Part shown: one piece after another, positions 21,596-31,185 of the stretch
How positions within the stretch are numbered: position 1 is the first letter of the stretch
Layout of the letters: every line of letters begins with the position of its first letter
Assembly: GCA_937863605.1 (NCBI GenBank)
Contig: CALMGN010000179.1
Location: forward strand, 1 to 52,653
Length of the DNA: 52,653 nucleotides
DNA from: an uncultured Anaerolineaceae bacterium
GTDB lineage: Bacteria; Chloroflexota; Anaerolineae; Anaerolineales; Anaerolineaceae
Direction: 5' to 3'
Program-made: the position numbers and the translations under genes
The notes under the pieces: model-generated
Told to the model about the DNA's origin: nothing
The model's database searches: none
What the model saw: only the letters and a program-made list of their open reading frames with translations

Positions 21596-22507
21596 TTATT
21601 CCGGGGTGGAAGTCGGTATACCTGATGTCGGGAAAGGCGTTAAGGTAAACACAGGTGTCGTCGTTGTGGCTGCTGGGGCGGTGGGGATGTTCGTATACGC
21701 CGGGTTGGGAGGTATGGTGGGTATAGTTGTTGATGTGAAGGTGAAGGCAGCCGTAGCGATGTGAGTTGCGGTCAGTGTGGCATTCACTGTGAATGTTGAA
21801 GATGGTCCAATAGTGTTCGGCGGCTGTTGTGTGGCGGTCGGTGTGGTGGTGAAGGTTGAGGTTGGAACGTTCGGCACCCACAATTTCCATCCCGGGCGGA
21901 TGGTATTTTCCACCAGGCAATTTACCTGTTTCAAATAAGAAATCGAAATGCGGTAGGTTACAGCGATTCGCGTCAGGTTATCACCGGGTTTGACTGTGTA
22001 TGTAATCCAGCCAGCGGGCTGGACGCAGGTTAATTCAGTGGTAACCGGTGATAAATCCACTGCTGAGATGGTTGAACTGGCCGCGTAAGTGAGCGGAGCA
22101 AAGGGTGGCAAATAGATAACCGCATCCGATAGGATCATATCCGAGATAAGACAGTTTCCAGCCTTAATTTGTTCCAGCGAACTGCCGCGAGTTTCTGCCA
22201 ATTTGCGTAAATCATCCCCGGAACTGACGATATACGTCTCCCACCCTATTGGTGGCGGGCAGGCAGTCGGGCTGGCAGGAAGAACCACCTGGGAAACCGG
22301 CCGGGGAATGCCGCCGGTAGTCGCAACCAACTCTGAACCGGGAAGCGGGGTCAGGTTGGGGGCGGGCAATGTGGCGCGCAGAGTGGGGGTAGTCAATAGC
22401 ATCGGCATGGTCTCCAGTAAACCTAGCGCCAAAGCGCCAAGGACGAGCGCTCCGGTAGTCAAAGCGCCTACCATACCAAGCAACCCATTCCGCAGCGGAT
22501 TCATCAT
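21596..22507 (-). CDS. LysM-domain protein, TM anchor and Thr/Pro-rich tail
   Basis: ETYIVSSGDDLRKLAETRGSSLEQIKAGNCL and ITYTVKPGDNLTRIAVTYRISISYLKQVNCL. Confidence 0.85.
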   Translation of the reverse strand: MMNPLRNGLLGMVGALTTGALVLGALALGLLETMPMLLTTPTLRATLPAPNLTPLPGSELVATTGGIPRPVSQVVLPASPTACPPPIGWETYIVSSGDDLRKLAETRGSSLEQIKAGNCLISDMILSDAVIYLPPFAPLTYAASSTISAVDLSPVTTELTCVQPAGWITYTVKPGDNLTRIAVTYRISISYLKQVNCLVENTIRPGWKLWVPNVPTSTFTTTPTATQQPPNTIGPSSTFTVNATLTATHIATAAFTFTSTTIPTIPPNPAYTNIPTAPAATTTTPVFTLTPFPTSGIPTSTPE

Positions 22508-24465
22508 CTATGCATAAAACCCGAAACGGGTTGATTTTCAATCGGCAGGAGGACACTAATGGTCGAAGTGCCTGGTTGGACGGATTCCGCCCAAATGCGG
22601 CCGCGATGAGCCTCCACTAAGGTGCGGGTGATTGCCAGTTCGACACCGCGGTCACCGATGGCGGAGACTGACGGGTGGAGCAGGCGATAATCCCGATCGA
22701 AGACCTTTCCCAGTTCAGCCGCCGGGATACCGCCGCCTTCGTCGGTGACCTGGATGACCAGATATGGACTGCCATCTTCCCCTTCGGTTATTTGGGCATC
22801 CAGGGAGATGGTTCCATGGGCTGGCGTCACCGCGGCGGCATTTTGCAGCAGATATGTCACGATTTGTTGCAGCGCGTCCCGGTCTGCAAACACTTTGGGC
22901 AGGGAACTCGGGACTGCGAGGTGTATATCGATGTACTTTTGGTCCAGGGTGGGCGAAATGTCGATAACAGCCTGATCGATCACCGGGTTTACTGCCACCT
23001 GTCCGGTAGCCAATTCAACCGGACTGATGGTTTGCTCGCTTGTGTGGATCAATTCATCTGTCAAGGATTTGATCTGGTTCGCTGAATCATGTATGCGGGT
23101 CACGAAATTCTGCTGCAGCGGGTCCAGACCGGCAATCACCTCGCCGGATAACAAGTCGGAGTATGCCAGGATGGAAGAAACCGGGCTATTGAGTTTTTGC
23201 AATGTGGTTTGAAACCTCTGGCCTGCATCCTGCGAAAGTTGACCGGGATGCGCACCGCGCTGCTGCAGGTTCATGATGGTGATGTTGGCTTCCGCCAATG
23301 CATTCTGCAGCCGGGCTAATTCTTCCAGTGACGAGCGTAATTCTTGTTCCAGGTACTCGCTTTCCGGTTGGGGTGCATCGAGTAATTGTTCCTGGGCAGC
23401 CATGCGCAGTGAAGCATTTTCGGCTTCCAATGCGGTGATCATCCTTTGGGACTCCTGCTGCACCGCCAGGATCGATTCAAGGGTGAAATCCGAGCTGGCA
23501 GTTTCTTGTTCTGATCGCAGCGCATCCATTTCTTCGAGTAATAGCCGCAGTTCCTCACGCGTAGTTGACAATTCCTCCTGGTTTTTGGCCAATAAGGAAT
23601 ATAGTCCTTCCAGATCATCCATTTTGGATGTTATCGGTTCGGTGTTTGTCTGGATCGGCATCAGCGGCGTTTGGGCAGAGGTGTCACTCAGGGGAACCCG
23701 ATTGTGGATTTCACGACCTGGAGCGTCATTTTCAGCAATTGTGGAGCTTGGTGTACGGGGTATACCAGGCGTTTTCTCCCGACCGGGTTTTAGCACCCAG
23801 GCTAAACCAGGCAACAGGGGGAATACACAAATCAATGCCAACCGGACAGCAGCGGGGTAATCACCTTGGGTGTCTGGCAGAATCACATGTACCAAGCCGC
23901 CAGCAAAAAGGATGGCAAAAAATCCAAAGCCCGTACCCCAGTTCTCCGGGCGGAAATAAGCCAATAGAATCGCACTGGCAACCGAGAGCAGCAGCAGGAT
24001 CACTACCCAGGAGAGATCAAGGGGTGACCCGTTGAAGTTAGCACGCCCAGACAGGGGTGCCCAGGCAATCAGGGCGAAACCGAATACAAGGAAAGCGATC
24101 AGGGTCAACAAACCCACAGCGTAATCGGCAGCACGCGTTGCGTGAGCACCTAAAACCATCCAACCAATCCAAATCAGCGAAATGGCAATGATTGTCCGGT
24201 CAAGCAGCGGGAGAACGAGATGCGGATCGATGATATTTTGCCAGCCCAGGATACTGACTACGAACAGAATTATCTGGCCGACTATAATAACCAAAAAGCC
24301 AATCTTCATCCGCAAAGCGGTTGGTCGATTCCCCGGTAATTCCATCAGAAATACTGTTTGCAATCCAGCCATGGCTGCAAAAACAATGACCAGGTGGTAA
24401 ATCAAATTCCCCGGCGGCTCGAGCAACACTTTGAAAATTTGCGAAAGGATGGATTCCATGCTCAA
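22504..24465 (-). CDS. Membrane histidine-kinase-like protein (TM region, coiled coil, HATPase_c)
   Basis: HATPase_c: LLQNAAAVTPA, VTDEGGGIP, GDRGVELAITRTLVEAHRGRIWAES; several TM helices; H-box lacks His. Confidence 0.8.
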   Translation of the reverse strand: MSMESILSQIFKVLLEPPGNLIYHLVIVFAAMAGLQTVFLMELPGNRPTALRMKIGFLVIIVGQIILFVVSILGWQNIIDPHLVLPLLDRTIIAISLIWIGWMVLGAHATRAADYAVGLLTLIAFLVFGFALIAWAPLSGRANFNGSPLDLSWVVILLLLSVASAILLAYFRPENWGTGFGFFAILFAGGLVHVILPDTQGDYPAAVRLALICVFPLLPGLAWVLKPGREKTPGIPRTPSSTIAENDAPGREIHNRVPLSDTSAQTPLMPIQTNTEPITSKMDDLEGLYSLLAKNQEELSTTREELRLLLEEMDALRSEQETASSDFTLESILAVQQESQRMITALEAENASLRMAAQEQLLDAPQPESEYLEQELRSSLEELARLQNALAEANITIMNLQQRGAHPGQLSQDAGQRFQTTLQKLNSPVSSILAYSDLLSGEVIAGLDPLQQNFVTRIHDSANQIKSLTDELIHTSEQTISPVELATGQVAVNPVIDQAVIDISPTLDQKYIDIHLAVPSSLPKVFADRDALQQIVTYLLQNAAAVTPAHGTISLDAQITEGEDGSPYLVIQVTDEGGGIPAAELGKVFDRDYRLLHPSVSAIGDRGVELAITRTLVEAHRGRIWAESVQPGTSTISVLLPIENQPVSGFMHR

Positions 24466-24585
24466 AATTTACCCACAATGGATTATAGCATGCAGACTGG
24501 AGGCGCGATGGACCTGCGGGTAGTCAAACCTGCCAGGCGCGAATGGGGACAGTTTAACTTTGGATACGGTTGTTGGTCCAAAAGG

Positions 24586-24613
24586 TTGACAAATTGCCAA
24601 TATCCGATAAAAT
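24586..24613 (+). promoter_or_regulatory. Sigma70-type promoter of tRNA-Leu
   Basis: TTGACA - 16 bp - TAAAAT, with the tRNA 5' end 17 nt downstream of the -10. Confidence 0.75.
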
Positions 24614-24630
24614 ACTGATCGTTGTTGAAC

Positions 24631-24715
24631 GCCGAAGTGGCGGAATTGGCAGACGCGCTACGTTCAGGGCGTAGTGGGCAATACGCTCGTGAGGGTTCAA
24701 ATCCCTCCTTCGGCA
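24631..24715 (+). tRNA. tRNA-Leu (anticodon CAG)
   Basis: GCCGAAG/CTTCGGC acceptor stem, CTACG-TTCAGGG-CGTAG anticodon arm, long variable arm, GGTTCAAATCC T-loop; CCA not encoded. Confidence 0.95.
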
Positions 24716-24720
24716 CTACT

Positions 24721-24746
24721 ATCCCGCGATAAGCGGGATTTTGGTT
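24721..24746 (+). terminator. Terminator after tRNA-Leu
   Basis: ATCCCGC-gataa-GCGGGAT followed by TTTGGTTT. Confidence 0.75.
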
Positions 24747-24798
24747 TAAGCTCATGTTTTTCCTTGTCCGGCAGGGAAATTTGCTGTAAGATTGGAGC

Positions 24799-25173
24799 AT
24801 GAAAAATTTCCATATCAACTGGAAACAGCTGGCTGTGATGGGTGCGTTTGTAGTGTTGTTTTTCCTCCTTATGGATTTCAACGGCCGGATTAACGAATTA
24901 AACCGCCTCAACACTGAACTTTCGAAAATGGAAACCCAGGTTTCAGCCAATAAGGCTACCGAAAGCAAGCTGCAGGAGCAAATCCTGTACGTCACCTCGG
25001 ATGCGGCTGTCAATGAATATGCCCGTAATAACGGCCTGGTCCGGGAAGGCGAAAAATTGATCGTTCCGCTCGGCAACAGTACACCCGTACCGCATCAAAT
25101 CCTTCAAACCACGCCTACCCCAGTGAAAATCTCAAGTCGTCAAATCTGGTGGGCCCTGTTCTTTGGTGATTAA
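24799..25173 (+). CDS. Septum formation initiator family (FtsB/DivIC-like) protein
   Basis: Short TM helix followed by coiled coil (INELNRLNTELSKMETQVSANKATESKLQEQI) and YARNNGLVREGEKLIVPL. Confidence 0.75.
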   Translation: MKNFHINWKQLAVMGAFVVLFFLLMDFNGRINELNRLNTELSKMETQVSANKATESKLQEQILYVTSDAAVNEYARNNGLVREGEKLIVPLGNSTPVPHQILQTTPTPVKISSRQIWWALFFGD

Positions 25174-25321
25174 GGACTGGACAACCGCAGGTTAACTCTC
25201 CCGCACTCAGTGGGATTATGTTTTTACTTGCAGGTTTCGTACCAGTAGTGACATTTTTAACTTAAGGGATTGACCGGGGGACGCTTTCGCGGTTCGGTAG
25301 GTGAACCAGGTGTCAAACCGC

Positions 25322-25352
25322 AAAAATCGGGCGGTATTCACCCTGATTTTTC
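25322..25352. terminator. Probable bidirectional terminator between FtsB-like and PP2C genes
   Basis: AAAAATCGGG...CCCTGATTTTT. Confidence 0.6.
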
Positions 25353-25371
25353 TTGTCAGCACCTGTTAACC

Positions 25372-28300
25372 TCAAGTATTGGGGAGCAGCCGGTTGATCA
25401 CCACCAGGGTCAAGTCATCGCTGGCAGGCGCTCCCTGCCGGAAATCCCGGATGACCTGGTTGAGGTGCTGGATCGTATCCTGGGCGGAACCTTGAGGGGC
25501 GTTGGCGAGAGCCTGTGTGAGTCGTTTTTCACCAAATATCTCCCCAGTTGCGGAATAACTCTCACTCACTCCATCGGTATATAAAATCAACTGGTCGCCG
25601 GGACAAATTTCGTAGGTGTGCTCCAGGATTTTACTATTCGCCATCACGCCCAATGCCATGCCGCCCTTTGGCAAGGGTTCGATCCGACGCGTATCTTTGT
25701 GAACAATCAATGGCAGGTTGTGACCGGCATTCGCATACGTCAGTGTGCCTTCCCGCAGGTTGAGTACGGCATACACTGCAGTAACGAACAGCCCATCCTG
25801 TGAGTCGACCACCAACAAACGGTTGACTCGCTCTAAAACCTTTGCCGGCGAAGCGATTTGACGCACGAATGCCCGGATTAGCGTGCGGGCGACGGTCATA
25901 TACAATGCGGCCGGCATGCCTTTGTCTGAGACGTCCGCAATAACAATCCCCAATTTATCCGAGCCAAGTTTGAAGATGTCGTAGAAATCACCGCCGACCT
26001 CGCGGGCGGTCTGCCAGACAATGTCCAGATCCCAGCCGTCCAGAACGGGCAGATGAGAGGGTAAAAAGGTGCGTTGAATCTGGCGAGCCAGCTGGATCTC
26101 TTTCTCCAGGCGTTCACGCTCGACCATCTCCAGGTTGAGCCGGTCATTCTGGATCGTCAGGGAAACCTGCTGGGCGATCCCGCTGATAATCTCCTGGCGC
26201 CGCTCGTGGAAGGAGGGGGGCACATCGGCTTCAGCTGCCAGCATCACGCCGAGCACTTCCCCTTTGACGGATAGGGGCACGGCTAGCACCCAGTTGGATC
26301 CTGGGGAATACTGGTCGTTCAACTCGTCGCCGGGGATTAGATGGGTCAATTTGGCCCAATCCTCAATTGACATGTCCGGGTCATCGACCTTGCTTGCCAG
26401 CAATTCATCTTTTTCCCGCACCGCGTCAAGCAAAGGGAATTGACCGTGAGCATACAGCTTGCCTTCCAGGTAGCGGTCTTCATGACCGTTGTTGTTGAAG
26501 GTCTTGGCAACCTGAAAACCCTGGGTATCAGGCCGCCACAGGTAAATTGCGCAGGAATCAATGCCAACCAAAATGGGCATCAAATGGACGATCGTGTCCA
26601 GGATGTCTTCCAGTGTATTCTGGCTGACGACCGCCTGAGCGACTTGCAGGAGCACAGCTGTGACGTAGGCTTCTTCCTGGCGGGCTTCCAACAAATCCAG
26701 ATTTTCAATGGCTACGGCAGTTTGCTGAGCAATTCCGAGGAGCAGCGAGAGCGTTTGCTGGTCAAAAGATGCGCTGCCGCTGCCCAGGTTTTCATTTTGA
26801 TGGCCCACCAGGAACGCCCCCAGCAGTTTGCCACGCGACAGCAGAGGCAAAATCACCAGGGTGCTTTCGGCCTTTGGCAGCACCAGACTTTCCAGGTTGA
26901 GCTCCTGGATGGGGTCTTCGATGTACACCGGCATGCGGGTCGAAATCAGCCGCTGTATAACTGGCACATCCGGCCCTAAAACCAAATTATCGAGACCGGG
27001 AGTCTCCAATCCGTAATGCGATTTCATGAAAAACGAAAGTAAATTTTCGTCCCAGGTAAAAAAGGCGCATTTCTTGATGCCAATCAGCAACGGCGTTAGA
27101 CGCGCCATGGTTTGCAGCAGTTCGTCGGTGGTCAGGCTGTTCTGCGCTGCTTCCGCAACTTTGAATAATATGGTCGATATCCAGGCTTGTTCCTGAGCTG
27201 AGGTAAACAGGCGGGTATTTTGAATGGCGACCGCTGCATTATTGGCAAAAGTCATTGAAATCAGGCCGGCTTCCTCTCCATAACAGCCTGCATCCGGGTG
27301 CGCCAGGATAAGCACGCCTAGCAGTTCATCACCTGCCCGTAACGGCGCGGAGATGGATGAGTAATCCCTATCGTACCCCATCGCCCGGCCCAATGGTCCG
27401 ATAGGCTCGTGCGGGCTGCGAATGAAGGGGGATTCCAAATCTATAATTTCCGAAAGCAGGTTGCTAACTGCGCTTTCCTCTTCCATCAAGGTCAGCAGAC
27501 GCTCGGGCTCGACACCGCGGGTAGCCGCCAGGCGCAAGTTGTGCTGCCCGCTGTTGCCATTGGAGTAATCTTCTGTCAGGAGCCAGATTGCAGCCGCTTT
27601 GCCGGGCAGATTGCGGTCCAGTTGGGTGAGGATGCGCTCGAGAAGGTCGTCAAGAGCCACATTTGCCGAGACCAAACCAGCAATCTCCCGGAATGAATCC
27701 GCAACCTGCCGCCGCCAGATCTCGGAATTATAGAGACGCGCATTGCGTATAGCAATAGCAATCGAGGCGCTCATGGCTTCAAGCAATGGAATGTCTTGCT
27801 CTTCGAAGCCGTTCAGCCGCTCGGATTGCAGATCAAGCACACCCAGCACCTGGCCTGCGTACTCCAACGGGATGGCCAGCTCGGCGCGGGTGGCTTCAGG
27901 CCGGAGAAAGGTAGGGCGGTAGAGTGGTTCGGAGGAAACATCGTTTGCCAGACGAGTTTTTCCCTCACGGGCTACCCAGGGAATTATGCCGTTTGGATCA
28001 TCCAGGTTGAAGGTCACCTGAAGATCCTCGAAAGACTGGCTGCGATCGCCGCTGCCAGCCTCGTACATGATCTTGCGGCGGCCGGGATTGATCGAATAAA
28101 TATGGATATATTCGTAATCGAAGTGCTTACGGATGGAATTGACCACCACATCCAGCAGCACGTCAAACTCAAGGGTAGATGTCACCGCGTGGCTGATGTC
28201 GAGGACGGCTGAAATTTGTAACGCCCGCTTACCGAGGTGGGTGTACAGGTGGGCACCCTCAATCGCCAGGGCAATATTGTCCGCAAGGGTGCGTAAAACG

Positions 28301-29190
28301 CTGAGGTCAAATTCGTGGATGGCACGGGCTTCGTCATTTTGCACATCCAGCACGCCCAGTACCCGGTTCTCCACCTTTAACGGAATGGAAACTTCGGCGC
28401 GCGTTTCAGGCAGCGCATCACTGAATCGAAATAAAGGTTCGGCGCTGACATCCGGCGTCAGAATTTCCTGCCCGGTGGCTGCGACTGTCCCTACAATCCC
28501 TTCCCCCAGCTTAATCGAGAAGTTATCCCGCTCATGTAAATTCAGCCCGGATGGACCGGAACTGGCCTGGAAATGGAGCGCTGCCGCATTGTTGTCAAGG
28601 GTGAAAATACTGACGAAATAGAAATCGAAAGTTTCCTGGATTAGACCAGTCACCTGACGGCATAGCTCTTCCAGATTACGCTGGTTGGCAATCCGGGCGC
28701 TTACCGTACGCACCAGGGCTAACTGGTCGAAGCGCCAATTTTTCAGGCTGATCTGCCGCATGGTCTGCATGGCGACAGCAGCATGGTTGGCAACACCCGT
28801 CAGAAAGGTTAAATCCTCAGACCTAAACGGATCGTCGGAGGACCGCTCGACCAACAGCACGCCCAGCAAGACACCCTGAGTGACCAACGGCAGGGCAGCC
28901 TGGGTATTTTTGCCTGGTCCGGACTTCCGGATCTGAACTGTCTGATCTTCGTGGGCTTTACGCACGACGGCAGCCGCCCTGGCATTCGGCAGCAGGGGCA
29001 CGTCCGGTTCGTATGGAAGCGGGTAGGCTGGTCGCGCACACCAGAATTCCGCTCGAGCCTGAAGGTGCGTCGAAATAAACTGGTTAATCAGGCTGCTCTG
29101 GCTAGCGACAGTATCCTGGGAGAGCAGTGACTCGCCCAGCTCAAGAAATAGCTTCCAATCCGGTTTGGAATGCGGACTGGCGGCATCCAT
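25372..29190 (-). CDS. Multi-GAF SpoIIE/PP2C-type serine phosphatase
   Basis: 1272 aa; about six GAF-like repeats ending in AVAIQN/ALAIEG-type helices, then LARQIQRTFLPSHLP...GGDFYDIF...IADVSDKGMPAALYM PP2C_SpoIIE. Confidence 0.9.
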   Translation of the reverse strand: MDAASPHSKPDWKLFLELGESLLSQDTVASQSSLINQFISTHLQARAEFWCARPAYPLPYEPDVPLLPNARAAAVVRKAHEDQTVQIRKSGPGKNTQAALPLVTQGVLLGVLLVERSSDDPFRSEDLTFLTGVANHAAVAMQTMRQISLKNWRFDQLALVRTVSARIANQRNLEELCRQVTGLIQETFDFYFVSIFTLDNNAAALHFQASSGPSGLNLHERDNFSIKLGEGIVGTVAATGQEILTPDVSAEPLFRFSDALPETRAEVSIPLKVENRVLGVLDVQNDEARAIHEFDLSVLRTLADNIALAIEGAHLYTHLGKRALQISAVLDISHAVTSTLEFDVLLDVVVNSIRKHFDYEYIHIYSINPGRRKIMYEAGSGDRSQSFEDLQVTFNLDDPNGIIPWVAREGKTRLANDVSSEPLYRPTFLRPEATRAELAIPLEYAGQVLGVLDLQSERLNGFEEQDIPLLEAMSASIAIAIRNARLYNSEIWRRQVADSFREIAGLVSANVALDDLLERILTQLDRNLPGKAAAIWLLTEDYSNGNSGQHNLRLAATRGVEPERLLTLMEEESAVSNLLSEIIDLESPFIRSPHEPIGPLGRAMGYDRDYSSISAPLRAGDELLGVLILAHPDAGCYGEEAGLISMTFANNAAVAIQNTRLFTSAQEQAWISTILFKVAEAAQNSLTTDELLQTMARLTPLLIGIKKCAFFTWDENLLSFFMKSHYGLETPGLDNLVLGPDVPVIQRLISTRMPVYIEDPIQELNLESLVLPKAESTLVILPLLSRGKLLGAFLVGHQNENLGSGSASFDQQTLSLLLGIAQQTAVAIENLDLLEARQEEAYVTAVLLQVAQAVVSQNTLEDILDTIVHLMPILVGIDSCAIYLWRPDTQGFQVAKTFNNNGHEDRYLEGKLYAHGQFPLLDAVREKDELLASKVDDPDMSIEDWAKLTHLIPGDELNDQYSPGSNWVLAVPLSVKGEVLGVMLAAEADVPPSFHERRQEIISGIAQQVSLTIQNDRLNLEMVERERLEKEIQLARQIQRTFLPSHLPVLDGWDLDIVWQTAREVGGDFYDIFKLGSDKLGIVIADVSDKGMPAALYMTVARTLIRAFVRQIASPAKVLERVNRLLVVDSQDGLFVTAVYAVLNLREGTLTYANAGHNLPLIVHKDTRRIEPLPKGGMALGVMANSKILEHTYEICPGDQLILYTDGVSESYSATGEIFGEKRLTQALANAPQGSAQDTIQHLNQVIRDFRQGAPASDDLTLVVINRLLPNT

Positions 29191-29198
29191 GATATGAA

Positions 29199-29606
29199 TT
29201 AACCTTTTCGCTTTATTAATGTCAAGACATTCGTCTTGCCAGTGGTTTCGTAGTTAATCTCATCCATCCACTGATGCATGAAATACAAACCAAGACCGTT
29301 TTCCTGGCGTTGTTTAAGCGGAACGTTGATTTTTGGTTTTGGAACTTTTCTAGGGTTAAAACCTTTACCGGTGTCCTGCAGCTTAATAATCAGGGATTCG
29401 CCTTCTATGCGGTAATTAAATTCAATCTCGCCCTTCCCCTCGCCACCATAAGCATGCTCGATGATGTTCGAGCAGGCTTCATCCACGGCAGTTTCCACGC
29501 CGTATGCGGCTAACGGGTCCAGACCAAATTCCTGGGAAGCCTTTTGAACCAGTTCGGCTATTTTTGCCAGGCTGTCATACCGTCCGGGAAATATCACCGT
29601 TTGCAT
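29199..29606 (-). CDS. Anti-sigma regulatory factor, RsbW-like serine kinase
   Basis: ETAVDEACSNIIEHAYGGEGKGEI, LQDTGKGFNPRKV, ENGLGLYFMHQWMDEI; start Met 29606. Confidence 0.88.
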   Translation of the reverse strand: MQTVIFPGRYDSLAKIAELVQKASQEFGLDPLAAYGVETAVDEACSNIIEHAYGGEGKGEIEFNYRIEGESLIIKLQDTGKGFNPRKVPKPKINVPLKQRQENGLGLYFMHQWMDEINYETTGKTNVLTLIKRKG

Positions 29607-29622
29607 CCAAACGAATTCACCC

Positions 29623-29958
29623 TTAAAAATTGCCAACTGCGGCGACGGCATCATTAAAAATTTTAAACAAGGGCGTAAAGCCTGCCAGTTCGAGTGAGGC
29701 CATGATGGTTGCGGGAACATTGGCAAGGACAACTTCACCTCTGTTGTAGCGTTTGCAGATTTTCTGTGTACCAATCAAAACCCGCAGACCGGCGCTGGAA
29801 ATGAAATCTACGCCATCCATATCGAAAACGATCCGAAAACGGCCTGCCTCAACGATATCATTTGCCACCTCGGCGAATTTTGGGGCAGTGGCACTATCGA
29901 TACGCCCTTTAATATTAATAACGTCGCAGCGTTTCAGTTGGTTGTGCTGGATTTCCAT
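29623..29958 (-). CDS. STAS-domain anti-anti-sigma factor (RsbV-like)
   Basis: INIKGRIDSATAPKF...IVFDMDGVDFISSAGLRVLIGTQK. Confidence 0.9.
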   Translation of the reverse strand: MEIQHNQLKRCDVINIKGRIDSATAPKFAEVANDIVEAGRFRIVFDMDGVDFISSAGLRVLIGTQKICKRYNRGEVVLANVPATIMASLELAGFTPLFKIFNDAVAAVGNF

Positions 29959-30349
29959 TTTCTTTTCTCCAATTCTTGATATGGAAGCCGATTTATATGG
30001 AAAATTATAACATAATGAAAGTTTAGTTCATGCCAAAGTAATTCGCAATTCCTTTGAATTCAGACCAGCAGCCACGAGAATTCCTTAATTTCGACATATT
30101 TTCCTTGCAATGTTTGGGGATATTGTGTTATCTAATAAACAATCGTGTTGAAATTCCCCTTTTTATCCAGTTTCTTTGGTAGATGAAACACCTGGACGTC
30201 GATTGAGAGGACAAAATCTGGATGGGGATTCGTCCCATTTACGATTTTCGGGTAGAATCTTTTCAGAAAATCTCATTTGTTGAATTCCATTGACTTTTCA
30301 CAAACACCGGAATTATTAAGGACCGGCACAAAGGATAGGAAAATAAACC

Positions 30350-31078
30350 ATGAGTGGAAAAAGCTCACCACAAAGTATCATTGATTCTTACAAGAAACGC
30401 CAACGGATGATGCCATATATGGTGTGGGGAATCGCCATCCTGTTAGTCATCATCGGGATCATCCTGCTTGTTGTGTGGTTCACCGGACCGAATGCACCCA
30501 AATTGGGGCTATTCTCTTCGGCGACCCCAACTGCCAGCGCCACACCCACTGCCACCCCGCTAACCCCCACGGCTACCGCTTCGCTGACCCCAACCATCAC
30601 CGAGACGCTGGCCCCAACCATGACTCTCACTCCTTCAGGCCCGTTCGAGTACACGGTCAAGGAAGGCGATACCTGTTTTGACCTGTCACTGACCTATGAT
30701 GTGGATCTGCTGGTGCTGTTAGCCATCAATAATTTTGCCCCCGACCAGTGCCCGATCCGCCCTGGGGACATCATTTTGATCCCGGCGCCAGGTCAGTCGC
30801 TGCCGACTTCGACGCCCATACCCAATGATATGCCGCGTGGAACCAAAATCAATTACGTCGTCCAATCCGGTGATTCTCTGGACAGCATTGCAAATCAATT
30901 CAATTCGACTGTGGACGACATCATGATTCAGAATAAGCTCACCGATAAAAACAAGATCAACGTTGGTCAGACGTTGATTGTGCGGGTGAACCTGGTCACT
31001 CCCACACCGACGCGCCAACCGTCGCTTACCCCGACCCCCGGTGGCGCAACCGCAACCGTACAGCCGACGAACGGCTAA
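30350..31078 (+). CDS. TM-anchored LysM-domain protein
   Basis: One TM helix, Thr/Pro-rich linker, two LysM units (YTVKEGDTCFDLSLTYDVD..., YVVQSGDSLDSIANQFNSTVDDIM...). Confidence 0.87.
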   Translation: MSGKSSPQSIIDSYKKRQRMMPYMVWGIAILLVIIGIILLVVWFTGPNAPKLGLFSSATPTASATPTATPLTPTATASLTPTITETLAPTMTLTPSGPFEYTVKEGDTCFDLSLTYDVDLLVLLAINNFAPDQCPIRPGDIILIPAPGQSLPTSTPIPNDMPRGTKINYVVQSGDSLDSIANQFNSTVDDIMIQNKLTDKNKINVGQTLIVRVNLVTPTPTRQPSLTPTPGGATATVQPTNG

Positions 31079-31094
31079 AGCCTCACACCGAAGT

Positions 31095-31140
31095 AAGAAC
31101 CGCCCTTCGACTCTTTGGAGATGGGCGGTTCTTTGTATTT
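31095..31140 (+). terminator. Intrinsic terminator of the LysM gene
   Basis: AAGAACCGCCC ... GGGCGGTTCTT TGTATTT. Confidence 0.8.
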
Positions 31141-31185
31141 AGAGAGAACCGCGGTGCAGGGAAAGGGGGGTGAAGCCAGTGGTGG

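Noticed and set aside
23273-23860. 195-aa Ser-rich ORF antisense to the histidine-kinase-like gene
   Set aside because: Composition is the reverse complement of a Gln/Glu/Leu-rich coiled coil, not an independent gene.
24631-24715. tRNA gene as an integration hot spot
   Set aside because: No duplicated tRNA 3' end or mobile genes downstream within the window.
24483-25076. 197-aa minus-strand ORF across the tRNA and ftsB-like gene
   Set aside because: Antisense to a clear tRNA-Leu and a coding gene; includes the tRNA sequence in translation; no protein-family signal.
30520-30640. Thr/Pro-rich low-complexity repeats (also in 21600-21850 and 38560-38620)
   Set aside because: Explained as flexible linkers of exported LysM/LCP/TolB proteins, not a separate repeat element.
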